Positions 1 to 5,887 of a stretch of DNA of 5,887 nucleotides are shown in pieces. A program made the translations under genes and the position numbers. Under the pieces are notes generated by a model. It was not told the DNA's origin. It saw nothing but the letters and a program-made list of their open reading frames with translations, and made no database searches. The stretch comes from DATLEX01 sp035525045 (GTDB lineage Bacteria > Acidobacteriota > Thermoanaerobaculia > Gp7-AA8). Numbering within the stretch: the first letter of the stretch is position 1; each line of letters starts with the position of its first letter. Location: assembly GCA_035525045.1 (NCBI GenBank), contig DATLEX010000212.1, positions 1 through 5,887 on the forward strand, written 5' to 3'.

Positions 1-20
1 CGCTGCTGCCGTCGCGGTCC

Positions 21-26
21 TATAGT
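21..26 (+). promoter_or_regulatory. possible -10 box for the receptor gene
   Basis: TATAGT matches the sigma-70 -10 consensus TATAAT at five of six positions, in otherwise GC-rich sequence. It would place transcription start near base 33 and give a leader of about 56 bases before the receptor start codon. The matching -35 box would fall across or beyond the left edge of the window, so it cannot be checked. Weak single-box evidence. Confidence 0.25.
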
Positions 27-77
27 CGTCCGATTCGTCCATCGAACCCAACACACGACTGAACGCTGAAAAGGCAC

Positions 78-83
78 AAGGGG
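78..83 (+). promoter_or_regulatory. ribosome binding site of the receptor gene
   Basis: AAGGGG lies five bases before the ATG at 89 and is a good purine-rich Shine-Dalgarno match. It supports that start. The overlapping ATG at 84-86 is out of frame with the receptor and too close to the purine run to be used. This is the only gene in the window with an obvious ribosome binding site. Confidence 0.6.
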
Positions 84-88
84 ATGTC

Positions 89-3061
89 ATGCGCCATTTG
101 AGGTTCGGGCTCCTGCTTCTGGTCCTCTCTGTTCCCTCCGTCACCCTCGCGCAGTCGCAGGCCACGACCGGCGTCATCGAGGGGGTGGTCTCCGACGGCA
201 GCGGCGCCGCGCTTCCCGGCGTCACCATCACTCTCCGGAACGTGGAGACGAATTACACGCAGAACCTCGTCACCGACGGCGCCGGGCGTTACCGGGCCGT
301 CCTTCTCCCCCTCGGCCGGTACGAGATCACGGCGGCGCTGCAGGGATTTGCCACGCGCGTGCTGCGCGGTTCCGAGCTGCGGGTCGGGCAGACGCTCACG
401 GCGAGCGTGACGCTGACCCCGGCGGCCGTGGCCGAGTCGATCGTCGTCACCGCCGCCGCCCCGCTGATCGAGACCGCCCGGACGGAGGGCTCGGTCCGGA
501 TCGACCAGAGATCGGTGGAGGGCCTGCCGAACAACGGGCGGAACTTCCTCGACTTCACCAAGCTCACGCCGGGCGTGACCATCGTGCAGGGGCCCGATGG
601 CGACGAGCTGTCGATCAACGGGCAGAAGGGGATCTCCAACAACGTCTCCGTCGACGGGGCCGACTTCAACACCCCCTTCTTCGGCGAGCAGCGGGGCGGG
701 CAGCGCCCCGCCTTCACGTTCAACCTCGACGCGGTGAAGGAGATGGTGGTCATCGCCGACGGGGCGAACGCCGAGTTCGGGCGCTCCCAGTCGGGCTTCG
801 TGAACGTCATCACCAAGTCGGGGACGAACGAGATGAAGGGGACCGCGCACTTCGTCTTCAAGAACGACTCGCTCAGCTCGAACGCCAAGCGCGCCGACGG
901 ATCGGAGGCTCCGAAGTTCGATTCCCGGCAGGTCCAGACCGGATTCACCCTCGGCGGCCCCTTCCAGCGCGACCGCCTCTTCTACTTCCTCGCCTTCGAC
1001 CTCCAGGACGCCAGCAGCACCAAGCAGACCGACCCCGGCCGGATCGAGCAGCGCGTGGTCGACGCCTTCGCCGGCCTCGGGAGCCCGAACGAGAACGGGC
1101 CGATCGATCGCACCAACGACGCCCGCGTCCTGCTGGCGAAGGCCGACTGGAGCGCCAGTGCCCGCCATCTGGCCACCCTCCGCTACAACTACACCTGGTC
1201 CGAACAGGTGAACGGGACCTTCGACGTCGATTCCTGGGGACGCAGCGCCAACGCCATCGAGAGGGACGACTCGAATGCCGTGACCGGCTCGCTGATCTCG
1301 ACCCTCAGCATGAACCTGCTGAACGAGTTCCGCTTCCAGAGCGCGCGCGAGAATCGCCCCCGCCCCTACAACGGCCCGAACATCACCGGGCAGAACCGGC
1401 CGCTCCCCGACACGGCGTTCGACTTCGGGCGCGGCTACCGCTTCGGGATGCCCTTCTTCATCCCGGTCGAGTACTACGACACGCGCATCCAGTTCAACGA
1501 CAACGTCTCCTACATCCGCGGCGCCCATTCCTTCAAGGTCGGCGTGGAGTACAACCGGGTCGACTCGGTGCAGACCTTCATCGGCTTCGCGAACGGGCGC
1601 TACATCTTCAGCTCCACCGACGGCTTCCTGAATTACCTGCAGAATCCGAACTACGTCGAGTGCTCCGACGGCAGCTCCTCGGCGACCGGCGTCTGCGCGG
1701 CGGGGGCCTCCGTCGTCGGCCCGGTCCTGCTCTACCTCCAGCAGGCCGGCGTGGGCGGCATCTCCGTCGAGGAGGCGGGGACGCAGAGCATCCCCCAGAC
1801 CGAGCCGGCCATCTTCGTGCAGGATAGCTGGCAGGCCACCCCGAACCTGAACGTGCAGTACGGCCTCCGCTGGGAGGCGCAGCTCCAGCCCGACCCGATC
1901 ACCCCGGCGGACCAGGTGTTCTACGCGCCGTTCATCGGCCAGACCAGGAACGGCCAGGAGTTCCCGTCGAACGGGAAGATCCCGTCCGACACGAGCATGT
2001 GGCAGCCGCGCCTGGGGATCGCCTGGAGCCCGGGCGGCGACGGCAGCCGGGTCCTGCGTGCCAGCGCGGGCATCTTCAATGGCCGCGTCCCCGGATTGAC
2101 GCTGGCCTCCTCGCGCTCGACGAACGGCAGCCGCGGGCAGACCATCTTCCGCAACAGCGCCCTGACGCCGTTCCTCGGCCCGGTGCCCGCTTACCCGAAC
2201 CTGATCCCGGCCTCGGAGATCTCCGATCCCTTCCGCCCCGACGTCTTCGTCTTCGACAAGGACTTCCAGAACCCGCGAACGACCTCGGCGGCGTTGTCGT
2301 GGGAGCACGAGATCGTCCGCGACTATGCGCTGCTCGTCAAGTACAACTACGCGAAGGCGGACAACATCACCCGCTTCGTCAACCGCAACGATCCTCTTCT
2401 CGGCTCGCCGTGGAGCACGGGACTCGGCGCGGACGGGCAGAACGGCATCGGGACGCTCACCACGGTCGAGTCCACCGCCAAAAGCCTCTACCAGGGCATC
2501 ACCCTCGGCGTCACCAAGCGGCCCTCTCACAACCTGCAATTCCAGGCCTACTACACCTACTCGCGCGACAAGTCGGACGACGACAACGAGCGGGATCCCT
2601 TCTCCTTCCGCTATGCGAAGGTCACCGACCTCGACGCGGAGTACAGTTGGTCGGACCGCGACCAGCGCCACCGCTTCAACGGCTGGCTGCTCTGGAGCGC
2701 GCCGCAGTCCTTCGACGTCAACGTCCGCTATTCCTACCGTTCGGCGCAACCGAAGTCGATCACCGCGTCGGGAGCCGATGCCAATACGCCGCAGGACCGC
2801 ATCAACCCTGACGGGAGCGTGACGCGGCGCAACCTCGGCCGCAAGGACAACCAGTTCTCGTCGCTCGATCTCCGCATTGCCCGCCCCATCAACTTCGGCG
2901 GGATGAGGCTCGAGCCGGCCATCGACGTGTTCAACGTGTTCAACAGCAAGAACCTTCGCCGGCCCGAAGTGACCAACCTGATCTTCAACTTCGACGGGAC
3001 GGTGCAGAGCGGCGTCGGCGACCCGCGCCAGATCCAGCTCGGCCTGCGGGTGATCTACTGA
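89..3061 (+). CDS. TonB-dependent outer-membrane receptor, Oar-like, with carboxypeptidase-regulatory-like domain
   Basis: Predicted outer-membrane beta-barrel that takes up, or binds, a ligand using energy from the inner-membrane TonB-ExbB-ExbD complex; the substrate cannot be told from sequence. The 990 residues read in order as follows. A signal peptide covers 1-21 (basic start, Leu-rich core, cleavage likely after TLA before QSQ). A carboxypeptidase-regulatory-like beta-sandwich covers about 28-110 (GVIEGVVSDGSGAALPGV, then GRY and LPLGRYEI). A TonB-box-like stretch, ESIVVTA, lies at 116-122 and resembles the DTLVVTA of BtuB. The plug runs to about 247 (LPNNGRNF, SVDGAD, GFVNVITKSGTN). 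The barrel follows, with GFTLGGPF at 285-292, DVFNVFN at 946-952 and a C-terminal LGLRVIY ending in an aromatic residue, as outer-membrane barrels usually do. The length is normal for Oar-like receptors. The start is supported by a Shine-Dalgarno and the signal peptide. The only two cysteines, 525 and 536, sit in one probable loop. No SusD-like partner adjoins. The family call is secure; the ligand is unknown. Confidence 0.95.
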   Translation: MRHLRFGLLLLVLSVPSVTLAQSQATTGVIEGVVSDGSGAALPGVTITLRNVETNYTQNLVTDGAGRYRAVLLPLGRYEITAALQGFATRVLRGSELRVGQTLTASVTLTPAAVAESIVVTAAAPLIETARTEGSVRIDQRSVEGLPNNGRNFLDFTKLTPGVTIVQGPDGDELSINGQKGISNNVSVDGADFNTPFFGEQRGGQRPAFTFNLDAVKEMVVIADGANAEFGRSQSGFVNVITKSGTNEMKGTAHFVFKNDSLSSNAKRADGSEAPKFDSRQVQTGFTLGGPFQRDRLFYFLAFDLQDASSTKQTDPGRIEQRVVDAFAGLGSPNENGPIDRTNDARVLLAKADWSASARHLATLRYNYTWSEQVNGTFDVDSWGRSANAIERDDSNAVTGSLISTLSMNLLNEFRFQSARENRPRPYNGPNITGQNRPLPDTAFDFGRGYRFGMPFFIPVEYYDTRIQFNDNVSYIRGAHSFKVGVEYNRVDSVQTFIGFANGRYIFSSTDGFLNYLQNPNYVECSDGSSSATGVCAAGASVVGPVLLYLQQAGVGGISVEEAGTQSIPQTEPAIFVQDSWQATPNLNVQYGLRWEAQLQPDPITPADQVFYAPFIGQTRNGQEFPSNGKIPSDTSMWQPRLGIAWSPGGDGSRVLRASAGIFNGRVPGLTLASSRSTNGSRGQTIFRNSALTPFLGPVPAYPNLIPASEISDPFRPDVFVFDKDFQNPRTTSAALSWEHEIVRDYALLVKYNYAKADNITRFVNRNDPLLGSPWSTGLGADGQNGIGTLTTVESTAKSLYQGITLGVTKRPSHNLQFQAYYTYSRDKSDDDNERDPFSFRYAKVTDLDAEYSWSDRDQRHRFNGWLLWSAPQSFDVNVRYSYRSAQPKSITASGADANTPQDRINPDGSVTRRNLGRKDNQFSSLDLRIARPINFGGMRLEPAIDVFNVFNSKNLRRPEVTNLIFNFDGTVQSGVGDPRQIQLGLRVIY

Positions 3062-3097
3062 TCATGGGAACGCAGCCTGTCATCCCGAGCTCGTGAA

Positions 3098-3112
3098 CGG
3101 CGCCGGGCGCCG
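3098..3112 (+). terminator. short GC hairpin downstream of the receptor gene, possible terminator
   Basis: CGGCGC and its complement GCGCCG can form a six-base-pair stem with a three-base loop, 36 bases after the receptor stop codon. The stem is flanked on both sides by a direct GTGAA repeat (3093-3097 and 3113-3117). No T-run follows, so it is not a classical intrinsic terminator. It could act with the stronger hairpin at 3133-3158, or protect the 3' end of the mRNA. Function is inferred from position only. Confidence 0.3.
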
Positions 3113-3132
3113 GTGAAGCGGAGATGAAGGTG

Positions 3133-3158
3133 GCCCTCTCCCGCAAGCGGGAGAGGGC
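3133..3158. repeat. perfect 12-bp inverted repeat, REP-like intergenic palindrome
   Basis: Arms GCCCTCTCCCGC (3133-3144) and GCGGGAGAGGGC (3147-3158) are perfectly complementary around AA, so the folded form is an 11-bp stem closed by a CAAG tetraloop. It sits in the 173-base spacer between the receptor and the dihydrouridine synthase. Palindromes with a CCCTCTCCCGC...GCGGGAGAGGG core are, from memory, common as dispersed intergenic elements in many GC-rich bacteria, so this is probably one copy of such a family and not a gene-specific signal. It could also end transcription of the receptor gene, although the sequence after it (ACGTTTCATT) has only a short T-run. Only one copy is present in this window. 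Confidence 0.65.
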
Positions 3159-3234
3159 ACGTTTCATTGGCCATCGGAATGACCCCCTCTGCGGAAGAGG
3201 AAGCCACCGATTCGGGTTGAATTCCGCTCCAGAG

Positions 3235-4221
3235 ATGAATTACCTCGCTCGCACCTTCGACATCGGCGGCATCCGCATCGATCCGCCGCTGGCCCTCGCC
3301 CCGATGGCCGAGGTCACCGACACGTACTACCGGTCGCTGATCAAGGAGCTTGGGGGGGTGGGGCTGGTGGTGTCGGAGTTCATCTCCGCCGAGGGGCTGA
3401 CTCGGAAGAACGACCGCAGCCACCAGATGCTGGCTTTCGACGAAAGTGAGCGCCCGGTGGGCATCCAGATCTATGGAGGCGACCCCGAGCGGATGGACGA
3501 CGCCGCGGCGATCGTCGAGGCCCGGGGCGTCGACCTCGTCGACATCAACATGGGCTGCCCGGTCAGGAAAATCGTCAACAGCGGCGCCGGGTCGGCCATG
3601 CTGAAGGACTTCGACAAGGCCTCGCGCGTGGTGGAGAAGATCCGCAAGCGGGTGAAGATCCCGGTCACGGTGAAGGTTCGCAAGGGGTGGGAGAGCGACG
3701 ATGTCCTGCCGCTTCTGAAGCGTTTCGAGGAGATCGGCGTGGCTTCGATCGCCATTCACGGCCGGACGCGCAGCGAGGCGTACACGGGTGCGAGCGACTG
3801 GGCTTACATCGCCGGGGTCAAGAGCGAACTGAAGATCCCCGTGTTCGGGAACGGCGACGTGAAGACTCCCGCCGACGCCCTGCGCATGTTCGAGACCACC
3901 AACGTCGACGGGGTGATGATCGGCCGGGCCGCGCTCCACAATCCATTCATCTTCCGCGACATCCACACCCACGTTTTCGGCGGCGCGGTGGTCGGCAACG
4001 AGATCGCGCGGCGCATCGAGGCCATGCAGCGCTACCTGTCGAAGATCGACGGCGCTCCGCAGATCGAGAAGTGGAAGCTGCACAAGGCCCGTACCGTCAT
4101 CGGCTGGTTCTCCAAGGGGATCCCTCACGGGAAGGACATCCGTACCGGGCTGCAGGACGTCACCACGGTCGCCGATGTGCAGCGGCTGCTCGATCGCGCT
4201 CGCCAGCAGATGGCGGCTTGA
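3235..4221 (+). CDS. dusB: tRNA-dihydrouridine synthase, DusB/NifR3 type
   Basis: Cytoplasmic FMN enzyme that uses NADPH to reduce specific uridines in tRNA to dihydrouridine. The 328 residues are close to the usual DusB length. Visible motifs: APMAEVTD at 22-29 (FMN-binding start of the TIM barrel, usually APMAGVTD), IQIYG at 78-82, NMGCPVRKIVNSGAGSAML at 105-123 with the catalytic cysteine C108, VKVRKGW at 146-152, IHGRTR at 174-179, GNGDV at 205-209 and DGVMIGRAALHNPFIF at 225-240 (phosphate-binding end of the barrel). The C-terminal helical part has KARTVIGWFSKGIPHGKDIR at 284-303, the DusB-type tail. The frame stays open upstream to an ATG at 3124, but that stretch only translates the palindrome region and lacks family similarity, so I chose the ATG at 3235. 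A TTG at 3217 is a less likely alternative. No strong Shine-Dalgarno precedes the start. A G7 run lies at 3352-3358. Dus identity is secure; the DusB subtype is likely, with tRNA position unproven. Confidence 0.93.
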   Translation: MNYLARTFDIGGIRIDPPLALAPMAEVTDTYYRSLIKELGGVGLVVSEFISAEGLTRKNDRSHQMLAFDESERPVGIQIYGGDPERMDDAAAIVEARGVDLVDINMGCPVRKIVNSGAGSAMLKDFDKASRVVEKIRKRVKIPVTVKVRKGWESDDVLPLLKRFEEIGVASIAIHGRTRSEAYTGASDWAYIAGVKSELKIPVFGNGDVKTPADALRMFETTNVDGVMIGRAALHNPFIFRDIHTHVFGGAVVGNEIARRIEAMQRYLSKIDGAPQIEKWKLHKARTVIGWFSKGIPHGKDIRTGLQDVTTVADVQRLLDRARQQMAA

Positions 4222-4224
4222 CCG

Positions 4225-4254
4225 TTCACCGGAAAAGCTTCCCGCTGCTACCCT
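4225..4254 (+). promoter_or_regulatory. candidate leaderless promoter for the unknown gene
   Basis: TACCCT at 4249-4254 fits the TAnnnT form of a -10 box and is preceded by an extended TGC (4246-4248). TTCACC at 4225-4230 is a four-of-six -35 match at an 18-base spacer. The -10 box ends seven bases before the ATG at 4262, so transcription would start at or within a base of the start codon and give a leaderless mRNA. This fits with the lack of any Shine-Dalgarno in the 40-base gap. The promoter begins just after the dus stop codon. Predicted from pattern only. Confidence 0.45.
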
Positions 4255-4261
4255 CGACGCC

Positions 4262-5200
4262 ATGCCTTTCCCCGACCACATCGAACGCGTCCTCGATGCC
4301 TTCGGCGTTCCCGCCGACACGAAGGCGGCGCTCTTCGATCTCTACCTCTCCATGGGCGCCGAGGCGCTGGAAGTCTTCAGCGACATCGCCGAGACGGTCT
4401 CCTCGCCGGCCCTTCTTCGCCCCGACGACACGCTGCTGATCCGCGAGCAGGTCGTCGACCGCTATCTGCGCAAGAACCATCCTCGCTGGATGGAGGGAAC
4501 GCCGACGCCCAGCCTCTGGTATCCACGGCTGCTGCAGGGGCGCGCCTCCGGGCTGGCCACGCCCCTCGGAGGCTTTCCCGACGCCGCTCGCGCCGCGGTC
4601 GGAAGCGACCAGCCCCTCCCCGACGGAGTCCTGATGCTCGGCCGGAACGCCCACTACGGCGGGCGCGACGCCACGATCTCCTTCGACGTCGTGCCGGCCG
4701 ATCTTGACGAGGCCATCGCCGTGGGCCAGGCCCAGGGGCAGCAGCACACGCTCCCCGGCTCGGTCGGCGAGACCAGCGGTACGCTGGACGGCGAGTCGAA
4801 CGTGGCCCTGATCTGGGAGATCCAGCCGAACGTCTACAAGCCGGCCGGCGAACGCAACCGGCCCATCTCCAGGATCTACCGGCGCCACCGGAACTGGCAC
4901 CTGGTGACGCTCGCCTCCGCGCTCTCCTGGCTCCGCGAGAAGGCCTGCACGATCTACATCCTGCGTGGGGAGGCGCTGGCCACGACGCACGAGGTCAATC
5001 CCGCCAAGCCGGTCTCGGAGACGATCGTGGCGCTGCACAACCGGACCGTGGAGCAGGTGACGGGCACCCTCGGCCTGTCGCTCCGCGAGACGGCCGTCGA
5101 CGACGCGCACGTCCTCATCAACGCCGGGGTCATGAATCATGCGCTGTCACTGCACGTGGCCGAGCACGGCGCGACCGGCGCCATCTGGCGGGTGGTGTAG
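4262..5200 (+). CDS. uncharacterised 312-residue soluble protein
   Basis: I do not recognise this family. The reading frame is intact and has the same GC-rich third-position pattern as its neighbours, so it is very likely a real gene. There is no signal peptide and no membrane segment, so it should be cytoplasmic. Residues 1-70 look mainly helical (amphipathic, with acidic and Leu/Ala-rich stretches). Residues 76-90 are rich in Pro and Trp (RWMEGTPTPSLWYPRL). The middle and C-terminal parts alternate short strands and helices. Residues 198-213 form a strongly basic patch with six Arg and two His, followed by W223 and the single cysteine, C229. A Gln/Gly-rich GQAQGQQH lies at 155-162. The frame is open back to an ATG at 4175 inside the dus gene, but that would overlap dus by 47 bases. 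The ATG at 4262 follows a leaderless-type promoter and is preferred. The position between dus and rimO suggests, without proving, a link to translation or RNA. Confidence 0.85.
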   Translation: MPFPDHIERVLDAFGVPADTKAALFDLYLSMGAEALEVFSDIAETVSSPALLRPDDTLLIREQVVDRYLRKNHPRWMEGTPTPSLWYPRLLQGRASGLATPLGGFPDAARAAVGSDQPLPDGVLMLGRNAHYGGRDATISFDVVPADLDEAIAVGQAQGQQHTLPGSVGETSGTLDGESNVALIWEIQPNVYKPAGERNRPISRIYRRHRNWHLVTLASALSWLREKACTIYILRGEALATTHEVNPAKPVSETIVALHNRTVEQVTGTLGLSLRETAVDDAHVLINAGVMNHALSLHVAEHGATGAIWRVV

Positions 5201-5248
5201 CGCAGCCGCCGGAATGGGACGGCCGCACCGCCCGTTGCACATCTGCCG

Positions 5249-5887
5249 ATGTCCGCAATCGCAGAGGAAAAGCCGCTCCGCCGCGTGGGGATGATCTCCC
5301 TCGGATGCCCGAAGAATCTCGTCGACGCCGAGATCATGCTCGGGCAGCTCCGGGAAGAGTCTCACGTGGCGATCACCAACGACCTCGACCAGGCCGACGT
5401 GGTCATCGTGAACACCTGCGGATTCATCGACGCCGCGAAGCAGGAGTCGATCGACACGATCCTGGAGATCGCCGGCCGGAAGGGGAGCGGCGTGGAGCGC
5501 CTGATCGTGACCGGCTGCATGGTCCAGAAGTACCGGACCGACCTGCAGGAATCGATTCCGGAGATCGATGCCTTCGTCGGCCTCGATCACCTGGAGGCCA
5601 TCACCGCCGCGGTCACCGGCGATGTGGACGCCGCCCCGGCCAGGCGCAAGATGTCGCAGCGGCTGTACGAAGACCTGCCGCGTGTCCTCACGCAGGGAAC
5701 GGCGCACGCCTATCTCAAGGTGTCGGAGGGCTGCTCGAATCCCTGTACCTTCTGCGCGATCCCGCAGATGCGCGGGAAGTTCCGCAGCCGGACGATCCGT
5801 TCGCTCGTGCGCGAGGCGCAGGCCCTCCAGCAGCAGGGTGTCAAAGAGCTCTGCCTCGTCGCGCAGGACACGACGCGGTACGGGCAC
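5249..5887 (+). CDS. rimO: ribosomal protein S12 methylthiotransferase RimO, N-terminal part, cut by window end
   Basis: Radical SAM enzyme that adds a methylthio group to the conserved aspartate of ribosomal protein S12, using two iron-sulfur clusters. The 213 visible residues are about half of a usual RimO (roughly 440). The N-terminal methylthiotransferase domain carries the three cluster cysteines C20 (in LGCPKN), C57 (NTCGF) and C90 (VTGCM). QRLYEDLPRVLTQG at 137-150 is the linker typical of RimO. The radical SAM motif CSNPCTFC has C162, C166 and C169 and is followed by IPQMRGKFRSR. AQDTTRYG at 205-212 is also RimO-like. LGCPKN and IPQMRG separate it from MiaB, which makes ms2i6A in tRNA. 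The reading frame is the same as that of the upstream stop codon at 5198-5200, and no ATG, GTG or TTG lies between, so the ATG at 5249 is the first possible start. No Shine-Dalgarno is obvious. The radical SAM C-terminus and the TRAM domain lie beyond the window. Confidence 0.95.
   Translation, partial: MSAIAEEKPLRRVGMISLGCPKNLVDAEIMLGQLREESHVAITNDLDQADVVIVNTCGFIDAAKQESIDTILEIAGRKGSGVERLIVTGCMVQKYRTDLQESIPEIDAFVGLDHLEAITAAVTGDVDAAPARRKMSQRLYEDLPRVLTQGTAHAYLKVSEGCSNPCTFCAIPQMRGKFRSRTIRSLVREAQALQQQGVKELCLVAQDTTRYGH

Noticed and set aside
1..42. Possible start of a divergent gene on the - strand (ATG at 42-40, open for 14 codons to the window edge)
   Set aside because: Only 14 codons are visible, with no Shine-Dalgarno and an Ala/Thr-rich tail that could be chance. 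It cannot be supported without upstream sequence.
20..2749. A 909-codon open frame on the - strand opposite the receptor gene
   Set aside because: It lies wholly antisense to a well-supported receptor. Its product is a low-complexity Arg/Val/Glu/Gly-rich sequence with no recognisable domain. Long open antisense frames are expected where codons end in G or C.
3133..3158. CRISPR repeat unit
   Set aside because: The palindrome resembles a CRISPR repeat in symmetry, but there is a single copy, no spacer series and no cas gene.
3124..3234. N-terminal extension of the dihydrouridine synthase to the ATG at 3124
   Set aside because: The extra 37 residues translate the palindrome and spacer and match nothing expected before the family's N-terminus. 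The ATG at 3235 gives the normal length.
3055..4320. A 421-codon open frame on the - strand opposite dus
   Set aside because: Mirror of the dus codons, rich in His, Asp, Arg and Val, with no domain. It also runs through the intergenic palindrome, which gives the typical PLPLAGEG repeat translation.
4226..5140. A 304-codon open frame on the - strand opposite the unknown gene
   Set aside because: I considered whether this could be the real gene, since the + strand product is unrecognised. The + strand frame has more protein-like composition, fits the neighbours' orientation and spacing, and has a plausible promoter, so the - strand frame is taken as a shadow.

Overview
This is a GC-rich window (about two thirds G+C by eye, with most codons ending in G or C) from a Gram-negative bacterium. 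The best guess is a member of Acidobacteriota or a related phylum. That guess rests on the large Oar-like outer-membrane receptor with an N-terminal carboxypeptidase-regulatory-like domain and no SusD partner beside it, a gene type that is abundant in that phylum. No marker in the window proves the taxonomy.

Layout: all four supported genes read on the + strand. Bases 1-88 are a leader with a possible -10 box and a clear Shine-Dalgarno. Bases 89-3061 encode a complete 990-residue TonB-dependent receptor. Bases 3062-3234 are a spacer holding a series of hairpins, including a perfect 12-bp inverted repeat that looks like a dispersed intergenic palindrome. Bases 3235-4221 encode a tRNA-dihydrouridine synthase of the DusB/NifR3 type. 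Bases 4262-5200 encode a 312-residue protein I do not recognise, which appears to have its own leaderless-type promoter. Bases 5249-5887 encode the first 213 residues of RimO, the ribosomal protein S12 methylthiotransferase, cut by the window edge.

How they fit together: the receptor is probably its own transcription unit, separated from the rest by the hairpin-rich spacer. The last three genes are close (40- and 48-base gaps) and co-oriented. Two of them modify the translation apparatus (tRNA dihydrouridine, S12 methylthiolation), so the unknown gene between them is a candidate translation-related or housekeeping gene, but only by position.

I see no CRISPR array, tRNA or rRNA gene, transposase or phage gene. 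The window looks like ordinary chromosomal sequence. The points most worth a second look are the dispersed-type palindrome, the uncharacterised gene with its leaderless promoter, and a few residue-level oddities.
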